A stretch of DNA of 42,511 nt from Mariniblastus sp. GTDB taxonomy: Bacteria; Planctomycetota; Planctomycetia; Pirellulales; Pirellulaceae. Location: contig JAKVBG010000032.1 of assembly GCA_022447605.1 (NCBI GenBank), forward strand, positions 1 to 42,511, given 5' to 3'. The first letter of the stretch is position 1. Every line of letters begins with the position of its first letter. The position numbers and the translations under genes are program-made. Shown piece after piece: positions 1-8,610 of this stretch. The notes under the pieces are model-generated. The model did not search any database. It was given only the letters and a program-made list of their open reading frames with translations, and had not been told where the DNA came from.

Positions 1-240
1 CGGCAATCGACCTTCGGCAGCCGGTCCACCACGGATGACCACCTGATGCACCTGGTCGGTATTGCCCACGACGCCGACGGCAAAAAATATTACCTGATCA
101 AGAATTCCTGGGGCGACGTCGGTAAGCATAATGGCTACCTCTACATGTCCGAGCCTTACCTTCGTCTGAAAACGGTGGCCGTCTTGCTGCACAAGGATGC
201 CCTGCCCAGCAAATCGGACGAAACCAAACCGAAGACGTAA
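1..240 (+). CDS. C-terminal fragment of a papain-like (C1 family) cysteine peptidase
   Basis: The frame is open from base 1, so the gene begins outside the window; 79 residues remain. Two active-site neighbourhoods of clan CA peptidases are visible: a histidine in the DDHLMHLVGIA segment and the asparagine in KNSWG, separated by the usual short beta hairpin. The catalytic cysteine would lie upstream and is not seen. The His and Asn contexts resemble bleomycin-hydrolase and papain-type enzymes that cleave peptide bonds. The end after NSWG is short, about 45 residues, and ends with a Lys/Thr-rich tail. Localisation cannot be judged without the N-terminus. The family assignment is fairly safe; the subfamily is not. 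Confidence 0.75.
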   Translation, partial: RQSTFGSRSTTDDHLMHLVGIAHDADGKKYYLIKNSWGDVGKHNGYLYMSEPYLRLKTVAVLLHKDALPSKSDETKPKT

Positions 241-374
241 TCAGCCAGTGAAACGGCCCTCCCTAACAACTCTCGGTCGGCTCCCCCTGGCGCCGGCCGG
301 GTCGTTCCCAGCGGAGGGTCGATTATGGCCGCTGGTTCGAAACATGTCGGTGCCGATTCATGCCCGGAATGACG

Positions 375-1931
375 ATGAAAAATCCGATCCGATTTGCGCT
401 GACAGGTTGCCTGCTCCTTTTGGCAGCCTGGCTCCCGTCTCTGCCCGTCTGGGCGGCGGACGACCGCCTACCCAACATCCTCCTGATCCTGGCCGATGAC
501 CTCGGGTATGGTGATGTCGGGTGTTACAACGACCAGAGCGAAGTTCCCACGCCCCACCTGGATCAACTGGCCCGCCAGGGGATGCGGTTTACCGATGCCC
601 ACAGCCCATCGACCGTTTGCACCCCCACTCGCTACAGCCTGCTGACGGGCCATATGGCATTTCGACTGAACTATCGCGGTGTGTTCACCGGCGCAGGAGG
701 TCCCTGCCTGATCGAAGCGGAACGACTGACCTTGCCCGGGATGCTTCGCCAAGCGGGATACGTGACGGCCTGTATCGGGAAGTGGCACGTGGGCATGACT
801 TTTTTCGATTCAGCCGGTCAACCGATCAACAAGAATGGTCTCGAGGCGGTGGAGCGGATCGATTTCTCCCGACCGATCGAAGGGGGCCCGATCGACCGTG
901 GGTTCGATTATTTTTTTGGGACCGCCAGTTGTCCCACGACCGACTGGCTCTACGCCTACATCGATCAGGACCGGGTCCCGGTCCCGCCAACCGGGCTGCT
1001 CGACAAGGCCGGCCTGCCGAAACATCCGTATTCCCGTGACAACCGCCGCGGGCAGATCGCCCCCGATTTCGACCTGCAGAGGGTCGACCTGGTCTTCCTG
1101 GAAAAGAGCCAGCAATTCCTCCGTCAACATGTCGCTGAGCGACCGGACCAACCCTTCTTTCTGTTCCACTCGATGCAGGCGGTGCACCTGCCCTCCTTTC
1201 CTGCCGAGGCTTTCCAGGGGAAGTCGGGGGCCGGCCCCCACGGCGATTTCATTTTCGAGATGGATGATATCGTCGGTCAGTTGTTGCAGACATTGGAAGA
1301 ACTCGCCGTGGCGGACAACACGCTGGTGATCTTTACCAGTGACAACGGCCCCGAGGTACCGACCACAATCGCCATGCGTCGGGATCATCAACACGATGGC
1401 GCCCGCCCCTGGCGCGGCGTGAAACGGGATCAATGGGAAGGGGGCCATCGCGTTCCGCTGATCGCCCGCTGGCCTGGTAAAATCCCGGCCGGTCGCACGG
1501 CTCGGCAAACGGTCTGTCTCACTGACCTGTTGGCCACCACGGCCGCGATCACCCATTTCCAGTTGCCCGATAATGCCGGCGAGGACAGTTTCGACATGCT
1601 GCCCGCACTGACCGGCAGCAAGGACCCGGTACGGCCTTACACGCTGCACCAGACCATGAGCCTGGCCCTGGCGATCCGCCGGGGAGACTGGAAGTACCTC
1701 GATCATCCAGGCTCCGGGGGGAACAACTACGAACGTGACGGTGAATGGGGAATGAAGCCGTTTGCCCTGCCCGAGTTGGCCCCCACTGCCCCGGGCCAGC
1801 TATACAATCTGAAACAGGACCCGGGCGAAACGCGCAATCTGTATCATGAACGCCCGGAACGGGTTGCCGAGTTAAAACAGCTGTTGCAATCAAGCGTCGA
1901 AAAGGGCCGCAGCGCCCCGCTCGATCGGTAA
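375..1931 (+). CDS. Secreted sulfatase (formylglycine-dependent, arylsulfatase A-like)
   Basis: This 518-residue enzyme should hydrolyse sulfate esters, probably on polysaccharides, outside the cytoplasm. After the signal peptide (MK, hydrophobic core, cleavage near VWA-AD) comes the metal-binding ILADDLGYGD segment. The sulfatase signature C82-T-P-T-R follows; its cysteine is converted to formylglycine by the maturation enzyme. Further conserved pieces are GKWHVG, the FTSDNGPE metal site and a GGHRVPLIARWPG segment typical of family S1. In-frame ATGs also exist at 360 and 369; 375 was chosen because it gives a compact signal peptide, although no strong ribosome site marks any of them. Length is normal for the family. 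The gene stands apart from the second sulfatase at 6928. The substrate cannot be read from the sequence. Confidence 0.93.
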   Translation: MKNPIRFALTGCLLLLAAWLPSLPVWAADDRLPNILLILADDLGYGDVGCYNDQSEVPTPHLDQLARQGMRFTDAHSPSTVCTPTRYSLLTGHMAFRLNYRGVFTGAGGPCLIEAERLTLPGMLRQAGYVTACIGKWHVGMTFFDSAGQPINKNGLEAVERIDFSRPIEGGPIDRGFDYFFGTASCPTTDWLYAYIDQDRVPVPPTGLLDKAGLPKHPYSRDNRRGQIAPDFDLQRVDLVFLEKSQQFLRQHVAERPDQPFFLFHSMQAVHLPSFPAEAFQGKSGAGPHGDFIFEMDDIVGQLLQTLEELAVADNTLVIFTSDNGPEVPTTIAMRRDHQHDGARPWRGVKRDQWEGGHRVPLIARWPGKIPAGRTARQTVCLTDLLATTAAITHFQLPDNAGEDSFDMLPALTGSKDPVRPYTLHQTMSLALAIRRGDWKYLDHPGSGGNNYERDGEWGMKPFALPELAPTAPGQLYNLKQDPGETRNLYHERPERVAELKQLLQSSVEKGRSAPLDR

Positions 1932-1944
1932 TACGCTGGCGCCC

Positions 1945-2445
1945 TCAGACGCTCGGCAGGCCCTGGATTCGCCGCCAGGCACTCAACTGCCCCAGGTGCT
2001 GGTTTTCATGGTTCAGCATCAGATAGGGCAAGGCCGATCCGACCTGCGGCATGACGGCAGCCCAGCGGGGGAGGTGAACCGGTTGCTCAAACACCGCATC
2101 GTCACAACTGCTCAACAGTTCGGCGATTTGCTCATGGCCCCGCTGGAACGTCTCGATCAGTTCCTCCTTGCCAGAGTAGATCTGGGGATCCGATTCGGGG
2201 CGGGAAAGCATGCCAAAACGATGATCTCTCGGGTCCTCAAAGCTCTCTCCCCGGATCAGGCACTCGATCACGGGCAGGTAGACATTGAGGTGACTGAAGA
2301 CCCAGGCCGGGTGGTTGGACGGAGCCATATCCGAGGGGGCGGGCTGCCACAACATCTGCTCCTCCGACAGGTCGGCGACCAATTTCGGCCCGTAATCGGT
2401 ATTTTTCTTCCAGCAGAACAGCAAGCCTTCCAGGATCGCGGACAT
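1945..2445 (-). CDS. DinB-like four-helix metal-binding protein
   Basis: A 166-residue, all-helical protein with the histidine pattern of the DinB/YfiT superfamily: H52 in the FSHLN helix and H146 plus H150 in NHENQHLGQLSAWRR. These three histidines normally bind one divalent metal at one end of a four-helix bundle. Family members include bacillithiol or mycothiol S-transferases and many proteins of unknown role, so no reaction can be assigned. No signal peptide is present, so it is probably cytosolic. It is convergent with the sulfatase, with only 13 bases between the stops. The ATG at the 5' end is the natural start. The fold assignment is good; the function is unknown. Confidence 0.78.
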   Translation of the reverse strand: MSAILEGLLFCWKKNTDYGPKLVADLSEEQMLWQPAPSDMAPSNHPAWVFSHLNVYLPVIECLIRGESFEDPRDHRFGMLSRPESDPQIYSGKEELIETFQRGHEQIAELLSSCDDAVFEQPVHLPRWAAVMPQVGSALPYLMLNHENQHLGQLSAWRRIQGLPSV

Positions 2446-2589
2446 GGTCGTCTCGTTTCCAAATCAGAGAGGTGAGGGGGTAAAAAAACGGTTGCCAAGG
2501 TCTGGGATTCTAGAGGCTTCGCCCGCATCTCGCCACTCCCGGCCTGCGGCAATTTCGTTAGCCGTTGCTGATCGGCTTCCTCCGAAACA

Positions 2590-2613
2590 GGACGAATCAA
2601 AGGACGAATCAAA
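2590..2613. repeat. 12-bp tandem duplication over the DUF1559 stop codon
   Basis: The unit GGACGAATCAAA occurs twice back to back. On the minus strand each copy carries TGA in the reading frame of the DUF1559 gene, so the gene has two in-frame stops 12 bases apart. Confidence 0.8.
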
Positions 2614-3655
2614 AATCGGCCGCAATCACCTCGCCACCATGAATCGTGCCCAGGCTGCGCCAGACGCCCAGGTCAACGGTCTCAGCCATCGAACGAGTCG
2701 ACCCGTCCAGCAGCGCCAGGTTGACTACCGCGCCCGCATGGTAACTGCGCGACGTGATCGCGGCGTAGGTCGACTTGGCCGCGCTGTTGCCTTCTTTCTC
2801 GGAATTGAAATCGATATCGTACATCTGGCCTTCATACTCATACGGCACGACCGTATTCGGTGTAAACACGGTCGTGAAGCCGGAATGGTGGACGCGACCA
2901 TCGCACCATTCGGTATGCCCCGTGTTCTGGTGCAGGTCAGCGCCCAGCTTGATCTGTCCGCTATAGCCCATGAAGGCATTCGGATCGGTGGGTGGAACGG
3001 GACCCGGGTCTTCCGTGTTGCGGATATAGGACGTGAACGCTTTCACCTCGGCCACGCACAACGTGTTACTGGTTCCATCGAGGACATCTCCAAAACGGAC
3101 CTTGCCGTTGACGTAGAACAGCCCATCACCGCGCTCTCGGGTGACCGGATCGTAAACCAGCCAGGAACCGAAATTGAAGCCGTAATTGTGTGGGTACACG
3201 TGCGGTTGTCCCGACTTGAGCCGGACCGTATCGTTCGGTTCCGCGGGGCAGAGGTACATCGGCACCCGCATCGTCGGTACGCCGCTCGCCTTGTTGACCG
3301 GATCGCTCCAGGCCAGGTCAAAGTTGATCATGTCGTACGCGTTGGCCTGTTCACAGTACGGCAGCAACTGCGCATGAATCGACCAGGAACCGTTGCCGGT
3401 GGCCAGTCCGCCCGGGTCGATTTGATAGCTGGGCGGAAAATGCCTGCGAGACGTCTCGTAATTGTGCGCGGCGAGGACCACCTGGCGGACATTGTTGAGG
3501 CAGGAAGTCCGCCGGGCTGCCTCACGGACCATTTGCACGGCCGGCAAAAGCATGCCGATCAGGATCCCGATGATGGCGATCACCACCAACAACTCGACCA
3601 GCGTGAACCCTCGGGTGGCGTGATTCGAAGTCTGTTTCAAGTCGTTTCTGTTCAT
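2609..3655 (-). CDS. DUF1559 protein with type IV pilin-like N-terminus
   Basis: A 348-residue member of the large planctomycete family that combines a prepilin cleavage/methylation segment with a DUF1559 domain. The N-terminus reads MNRNDLKQTSNHATRG, followed by FTLVELLVV, so cleavage is expected between G16 and F17 with the conserved glutamate at +5. A single hydrophobic helix follows, then the DUF1559 body (AARRTSCLNNVRQVVLAAHNYE). It ends with the family's C-terminal block, including ALLDGS and FDLxVWRSLGT-like and GGEV residues. The frame extends upstream, but the ATG at 3655 gives the correct short leader. The protein is probably exported and may be surface- or pseudopilus-like; the role is unknown. 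A 12-bp tandem duplication (2590-2613) repeats the stop codon in frame. Confidence 0.92.
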   Translation of the reverse strand: MNRNDLKQTSNHATRGFTLVELLVVIAIIGILIGMLLPAVQMVREAARRTSCLNNVRQVVLAAHNYETSRRHFPPSYQIDPGGLATGNGSWSIHAQLLPYCEQANAYDMINFDLAWSDPVNKASGVPTMRVPMYLCPAEPNDTVRLKSGQPHVYPHNYGFNFGSWLVYDPVTRERGDGLFYVNGKVRFGDVLDGTSNTLCVAEVKAFTSYIRNTEDPGPVPPTDPNAFMGYSGQIKLGADLHQNTGHTEWCDGRVHHSGFTTVFTPNTVVPYEYEGQMYDIDFNSEKEGNSAAKSTYAAITSRSYHAGAVVNLALLDGSTRSMAETVDLGVWRSLGTIHGGEVIAADF

Positions 3656-3834
3656 ATCCGGAAGAATCAACACCCACATCGTAGTCAAAACAGAAGAAGC
3701 CTCAGATGTAGTCCGCACCAGCAACATTCGGTAGAATCGAGGACATCGTTTCGCCTGTCATTATAGCTTTGGCCTTCATTTTTTCAGGTCGGAACACGAA
3801 TTTTTCATACCAAAACTCAAATAGCAACGAATCA

Positions 3835-4194
3835 ATGAGCTCCCTTTCTCCAAAAAAACTTTTTGAGCTGGTCGACACCAACCAGGTCGAACCGGTCGAA
3901 TGCCCCTGCGGGCAAACTCGCCGGGCGTTCACGGAAGACCCCGATCAAACGGCCTCCCTGCACGTGGTCGACATCAGCACGGATGCCAAAACGCACTACC
4001 ACCGGAAGTTGACCGAAATCTATTTTATTCTGGAAGGCAATGGTCAGATGGAGCTCGATGGAGAACTTCACCCGGTCGGCCCAGGCTCCGCCATCCTGAT
4101 CAAGCCCGGCTGCCGACACCGGGCCATTGGTGAAATGCGTATCATCAATGTACCGGTTCCCGCCTTTGACCCGGATGATGAGTGGTTCGATTAG
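3835..4194 (+). CDS. Small single-domain cupin protein
   Basis: A 119-residue protein with both cupin motifs. Motif 1 supplies H54, H56 and E61 in THYHRKLTEIYFILEG; motif 2 supplies the GSAILIKPGCRHRAIG block with H95. These residues normally bind Fe, Mn or Zn in a beta-barrel. There is no signal peptide. A Cys pair (CPCG, residues 23-26) precedes the barrel. The frame is open upstream to 3769, but the ATG at 3835 removes a low-complexity Asn/Ser extension. It is divergent from the DUF1559 gene across about 180 bases. Small cupins of this type include sugar isomerases, dioxygenases and sensors, so a specific activity is not claimed. Confidence 0.85.
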   Translation: MSSLSPKKLFELVDTNQVEPVECPCGQTRRAFTEDPDQTASLHVVDISTDAKTHYHRKLTEIYFILEGNGQMELDGELHPVGPGSAILIKPGCRHRAIGEMRIINVPVPAFDPDDEWFD

Positions 4195-4269
4195 TTTGCC
4201 GAGGGCGGATCGGTCCGTCACGGTTTCCTGTTGCCCGATGAAAACACTGGTCCAGTAAGAGTACCCGAC

Positions 4270-4467
4270 ATGAAACGGTTCGCGGCATTATGGCGAGACA
4301 CCTGGTGGCTCTGGACTGGCTTGGTCGTCCTGGGGATCGCGCTGGCAATCCTCGTCGAATGGGTCTTTCTGGTCGCCCTGCCGATCAGCCTGTTTGCCTT
4401 TGTCTATTTCGGTTTGATGCGTTACGACGACGAGGGCAACCAGCTGGGCGACCGGTTCAACCCGTAG
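4270..4467 (+). CDS. Small membrane protein, conserved-looking, function unknown
   Basis: A 65-residue protein beginning MKRFAALWRDTWWLW, followed by two hydrophobic stretches (roughly residues 12-28 and 29-46) and a short polar tail containing MRYDDEGNQLGDRF. It would sit in the inner membrane with a short loop between helices. A longer frame starts at a TTG at 4231, but the ATG at 4270 fits the basic/aromatic N-terminus and has AAGAG a few bases upstream. From memory, similar small proteins with RDTWWLW and MRYDD occur in other planctomycetes, which supports a real gene. It follows the cupin by 75 bases and converges on the Rieske gene with an 18-base gap. No function can be assigned. Confidence 0.65.
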   Translation: MKRFAALWRDTWWLWTGLVVLGIALAILVEWVFLVALPISLFAFVYFGLMRYDDEGNQLGDRFNP

Positions 4468-4485
4468 GGATCCCGGGCAAGACGA

Positions 4486-5604
4486 TCAGCACGCCGTGTC
4501 CATCTGCTCGCGATAATAGCGATCGAACGCGGCCACCACGCTTTCCAGGTCCGCGTAAGGGCCCGGTTCATATCCAGCATCCTTAATCCCCCGCTGGGCC
4601 AACTCACAGACCCTCCAGTCCTGCCGGTTGGTCAGGTCCCAGAATTCGACAGCGGCGGCCGGATCAAACTCGGGCTCAGCCATCGCCTCCGGGTGAAACA
4701 GCAACTGGCAAACGACCTGGGTTTGTTCGACCGTTTTCCGTTCGAGTCGATGCAGCAGGACATAATCCGGGTGAGGGCTGATGAACAGGCCGGGGAACAG
4801 GGTGTAGTAAGCGACCATTCGCTGTTGTTCTTCACTCAAACCGGGCAGACAGTTGGCCACCCGCCGGCCATCGCTCGACATCGTCTGGCAATCGTCCGAC
4901 AGCATCATCGGCCCCCCGAGTATCGGCCCGGCGGCGATATCGTTGCTGGCGCCCTTGTACGGGGTCAAGCGGTTCAGTGCCGGGTGAACCGAAGGACAGT
5001 GATAACACTCGCTGTAGTTCTGGAAAATCAGTTTCCAGTTGGCCTGCACGTCGTAGACAATTTCCACTCCCACCAACAACGATTCGAAATTCCAGTCGAC
5101 GGCGTGGGGCTCCAAGGGTGCCAGGAATTCGGTCAGGGACTCTGACGGTTCGCCGACATGAACAAATACGAAGCCGTGCCAAACTTCGCAATGGACCGAT
5201 TTCAAACCCCACTGGTCAGACGAAAAGCTGTCCATATCCATCATGTTCGGGGCCGACAACAGCGCGCCGCAGCGGTCATAGGTCCAAGCGTGATAGGGAC
5301 ACTGGATCCGGCTACCCATCGTTTGACAATTCTCGGACGTTACCAGTTCACTGCCACGATGGCGACAAAAATTTCGAAACGCCCGAATCTCCCCATCTTC
5401 GCCCCGCGCCAGGAACAACTGGTTATTCAACAGCTCAAAGCGATACAGCCCCGACGGTTCCATGATCTCGGAAGTCCGGCATACATATTGCCAATGCCGG
5501 TTAAAAATGTGCTCGGTCTCCAATTCGAAATTGGCGGGGGAGACAATGTAGTTGCGCGGCAGGGCCAAGTCACCGTTGGCGGATCGGTTGGAGGAATTTT
5601 TCAT
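4486..5604 (-). CDS. Rieske-type mononuclear iron oxygenase, alpha subunit
   Basis: This 372-residue protein has the two parts of a ring-hydroxylating or N-demethylating oxygenase. The Rieske [2Fe-2S] ligands are C80-x-H82 (NFCRHRG) and C102-x2-H105 (CPYHAWTYD). The catalytic domain starts with NYSECYHCPSVHP, where H202 and H207 are iron ligands and E199 takes the bridging acidic position. The ECYHC arrangement recalls choline monooxygenase, glycine-betaine and carnitine oxygenases more than classical naphthalene dioxygenases. Such enzymes need a reductase, and none is encoded nearby. Length is typical. It is monocistronic in this window and divergent from the gene at 5762. The substrate is uncertain; a quaternary amine is possible but is inference. 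Confidence 0.9.
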   Translation of the reverse strand: MKNSSNRSANGDLALPRNYIVSPANFELETEHIFNRHWQYVCRTSEIMEPSGLYRFELLNNQLFLARGEDGEIRAFRNFCRHRGSELVTSENCQTMGSRIQCPYHAWTYDRCGALLSAPNMMDMDSFSSDQWGLKSVHCEVWHGFVFVHVGEPSESLTEFLAPLEPHAVDWNFESLLVGVEIVYDVQANWKLIFQNYSECYHCPSVHPALNRLTPYKGASNDIAAGPILGGPMMLSDDCQTMSSDGRRVANCLPGLSEEQQRMVAYYTLFPGLFISPHPDYVLLHRLERKTVEQTQVVCQLLFHPEAMAEPEFDPAAAVEFWDLTNRQDWRVCELAQRGIKDAGYEPGPYADLESVVAAFDRYYREQMDTAC

Positions 5605-5761
5605 GGCGATTTTTCAGCCCTCTAACGGTTGATTCGGACCGGCAGCCCACAGCCGTCTTCCCGGGCACTTTCCGTCTCGGCAAGGTTCTGGCCTGGCTCG
5701 GTTCTTATTCGTCCAGATTTGATTAGAATTTCATCTCTCCGGTAAGTACAGGTGACCAGCA

Positions 5762-6913
5762 ATGATACAAAACAATTTCGGCCAGGATATTCAGTTTTTA
5801 AGCAAACACGTCGAGACGATCGTGTTGACCAACGATCAAGGTGGCCAGGTTGCCGTCGTGCCGGCCTACCAGGGACGGACCATGACCTGCTCGGCCAACG
5901 GCGAGCAGGGAAACAGCTATGGCTGGATCAACTACGACCTGATCGCCAGCGGGCAACGCGACCCGGTGGTCAACCTGTACGGTGGCGAGGACCGGTTCTG
6001 GATCAGCCCGGAGGGTGGGCAATTCTCTGTCTTTTTTGACCCAGGTGACCCGATGGACCTGGCCCACTGGCGGACCCCGGCGATCATCGATACCGAACCA
6101 TTCGAGGTCGTCGACCAGGACGAATCGAGCGTCCGTTTCGAGCAACGCGGTCAGATCACCAACTACAGCCAGTTCACCTTTGACATGCAATTCGATCGGC
6201 AAGTGATCGTACCCGATCCCCGGTCTGCCGCTGAACGGTTCTCGATCTCCCTGGACGGTCTCCGCGCCGTGGCCCACGAGAGCCACAACCGTTTGACCAA
6301 CGTGGGAGACCATCCCTGGAAACCGGAGACCGGACTGATCGGCATCTGGGTGCTCTGCATGAACGCCCCATCTCCGCGGGCGACGGTTGTCATCCCGTAC
6401 CAGGCCGGGCCAGAAGAAGAACTGGGGCCAATCGTCAATGCGGACTATTTTGGCGAACTCGGCCCGGATCGATTGCAGGTCGATGAGTCCCGGGACCTGA
6501 TCTATTTTCTAGGAGATGGTCAGTACCGCAGTAAACTGGGACTGCAACTCGGCCGTGTCCAACCGACCATGGGAAGCTGGGACCCTCTGCGGGGGGCCCT
6601 CTCGATCGTCGACTTCAATCTGCCCGACGAAGCGCCCACGGGGTACACCAATAACCTGTGGGAAATTCAGGATAAACCTTTCGCGGGAGACGTGATCAAC
6701 AGCTACAATGACGGTCCCAATGAAACGGGGGGGATGCTGGGGCCCTTCTTTGAACTGGAATCGATCAGCCCTGCACTCGCCCTGGAACCGGGCCAGGGGT
6801 ACACGCATATTCACCGAACACTCCGCCTGGAAGGGGAACCCGAGGCGCTCGACCAGGCAGCCCGAACCGTGTTTGGTGTGGGGATCAGGGAAATCGAAAC
6901 CAAGTTTGGATAG
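5762..6913 (+). CDS. Conserved protein resembling DUF6786 (mutarotase-like)
   Basis: A 383-residue protein without a signal peptide. The blocks GGQVAVVPAYQGRTMTCSA, YGGEDRFWISPEGGQFSVFF and DPMDLAHWRTP match, from memory, the DUF6786 family, which is probably a beta-sandwich related to aldose-1-epimerase-like folds. The many beta-strand-like segments and the GEDRFW block suggest carbohydrate binding, but no catalytic residue can be named. It starts at an ATG with AGGTGA about 9 bases upstream and is followed after 14 bases by a sulfatase gene. The pair and the DUF1080-ThuA gene probably form a glycan-related operon. The operon reading is inference; the family name is moderately secure. Confidence 0.6.
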   Translation: MIQNNFGQDIQFLSKHVETIVLTNDQGGQVAVVPAYQGRTMTCSANGEQGNSYGWINYDLIASGQRDPVVNLYGGEDRFWISPEGGQFSVFFDPGDPMDLAHWRTPAIIDTEPFEVVDQDESSVRFEQRGQITNYSQFTFDMQFDRQVIVPDPRSAAERFSISLDGLRAVAHESHNRLTNVGDHPWKPETGLIGIWVLCMNAPSPRATVVIPYQAGPEEELGPIVNADYFGELGPDRLQVDESRDLIYFLGDGQYRSKLGLQLGRVQPTMGSWDPLRGALSIVDFNLPDEAPTGYTNNLWEIQDKPFAGDVINSYNDGPNETGGMLGPFFELESISPALALEPGQGYTHIHRTLRLEGEPEALDQAARTVFGVGIREIETKFG

Positions 6914-6927
6914 TTGTCAGGCAAACC

Positions 6928-8532
6928 ATGAATAATTCTTCTATTAGGTTCCGAGCAGCAACATGGGTAATGCTGCTCCTCTTCGTTGTCACACTGGAGA
7001 CTGGACTGGAAGCCGCCGATCCACTACAGCCGGCTGCGGATGCCAAGCCAAATGTCCTGTTCATCCTGGCCGACGACCTGGGCTGGCGCGACTTGAGCAA
7101 TGAAGGGAGCACTTTTTACGAGAGTCCCCATATCGACCGAATCGCCAAGCAGGGAATGAAATTCACACGGGGTTACGCCGCCTGCCAGGTGTGCAGCCCG
7201 AGCCGGGCCGCCATCATGACCGGCAAAGCGCCGGCCCGCGTCAAGATCACGGACTACATCGGGGCCCCTGGCGGCACCCAGTGGAAACGGAATACCAAGT
7301 TGTTGCCAGCCCAGTACCAGCGGCACCTGGCCCACGAAGAAATCAACCTGGCCGAGGCGTTTAAGGCGGCTGGCTACGTCACCTTTTTTGCCGGCAAATG
7401 GCACCTCGGTGACAAGGGCTCATTCCCTGAAGATCACGGCTTCGATTTCAACGTGGGCGGGCATCACCGTGGCACACCTCCCGGCGGCTACTTTTCACCG
7501 TACCAAAACCCGAAAATGAAAGATGGTCCGGAGGGGGAATTGCTCCCTTTGCGGTTAGGCGAGGAAACGGCCAACTTCATCCGACAACATCGGGACCAGC
7601 CGTTTTTTGCCTTTCTCTCCTTCTATTCCGTGCACGGTCCGATTCAATCGACCGAGGCACTCTGGAAAAAATACCGTGAGAAAGCCCAACAGCAACCGGC
7701 ACCGAAAAACCGTTTCATCATCGACCGGACCTCGCCCGTCCGACAGGTCCAGGATCATCCGCTCTACGCCGGGATGGTCGAATCGATGGATGACGCCGTC
7801 GGACTGGTCCTCGACACGCTGGACGAGTTGAATCTGGAAGACCGGACCATCGTCGTTTTCACCTCGGACAACGGGGGCGTTTCAGCCGGTGATGGAAAAG
7901 CGACCAGCAACTTGCCGCTGCGGGGTGGCAAGGGACGCCAATGGGAAGGCGGGATCCGGGAACCTTATTACATCAAGTGGCCAGGCGTCGTCCCGGCCGA
8001 GTCCACCTGCTCGACCCCGGTCATCGGGATGGACTTCTATCCGACCCTGCTGGAAATGGCAGGACTCCCGTCGCGCCCCGAACAGCACCTGGATGGGATC
8101 AGCCTGGTTCCCCTGCTCAGGGGAGGGTCGTTGCCGGCCAGGCCGCTCTACTGGCACTACCCGCATTACGGGAACCAGGGGGGGGAACCTTCGGCCATCA
8201 TCCAGCAGGGTGACTGGAAGTTGATTCACTATTTCGAAGATGGCCGTGACGAGTTGTACAACCTCGGCCAAGACAGGGGTGAACAGGAGAACCTGGTCGA
8301 GAAGAATCCCCGTCGCGCCGAACAGATGGCCAACCAGTTGCGCCAATGGCAACAGAGTGTGGATGCCAGCTTGCCGACCACCAACCCGAATTTCGACCCG
8401 GCCAAGTATGAACAGCAGCAGGTCAACACGCGGAAAAAAACCCTGCCCGCTCTGGAACGACAGGCTGCCGGTTTTCTCAAGCCGGATTATCGCCCTGGCA
8501 ACGGGTGGCTCTGGAAGAGGAAAAGAAAATAG
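6928..8532 (+). CDS. Secreted sulfatase (formylglycine-dependent)
   Basis: The second sulfatase, 534 residues. An N-terminal signal (hydrophobic residues 11-24, cleavage near EAADP) is followed by VLFILADDLGWRD (metal ligands D49 and D50). The signature is C89-S-P-S-R93, where C89 becomes formylglycine. GKWHLGD, the FTSDNGG metal site and the GGKGRQWEGGIREPYYIKWPG block complete a family S1 enzyme, related to arylsulfatase A and N-acetylgalactosamine-6-sulfatase types. The C-terminus is basic (KRKRK). The TPGNFNP-like linker (TNPNFDPAKYEQQQ) is common in planctomycete sulfatases. It sits 14 bases after the DUF6786-like gene and 78 bases before the DUF1080-ThuA gene, consistent with joint use on sulfated glycans. 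The exact substrate is unknown. Confidence 0.95.
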   Translation: MNNSSIRFRAATWVMLLLFVVTLETGLEAADPLQPAADAKPNVLFILADDLGWRDLSNEGSTFYESPHIDRIAKQGMKFTRGYAACQVCSPSRAAIMTGKAPARVKITDYIGAPGGTQWKRNTKLLPAQYQRHLAHEEINLAEAFKAAGYVTFFAGKWHLGDKGSFPEDHGFDFNVGGHHRGTPPGGYFSPYQNPKMKDGPEGELLPLRLGEETANFIRQHRDQPFFAFLSFYSVHGPIQSTEALWKKYREKAQQQPAPKNRFIIDRTSPVRQVQDHPLYAGMVESMDDAVGLVLDTLDELNLEDRTIVVFTSDNGGVSAGDGKATSNLPLRGGKGRQWEGGIREPYYIKWPGVVPAESTCSTPVIGMDFYPTLLEMAGLPSRPEQHLDGISLVPLLRGGSLPARPLYWHYPHYGNQGGEPSAIIQQGDWKLIHYFEDGRDELYNLGQDRGEQENLVEKNPRRAEQMANQLRQWQQSVDASLPTTNPNFDPAKYEQQQVNTRKKTLPALERQAAGFLKPDYRPGNGWLWKRKRK

Positions 8533-8610
8533 AATGCACGGTTGCGAGGGATCCGTTTCTTCGCCGACAACCAATCGATTTGAATTATTTAACTTACCTG
8601 GGACCCAATC

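Noticed and set aside
2444..3766. 440-codon + strand open frame
   Set aside because: It lies antisense to the DUF1559 gene, has many rare-looking Arg/His/Gln stretches and no family motif; a shadow of GC-rich coding DNA.
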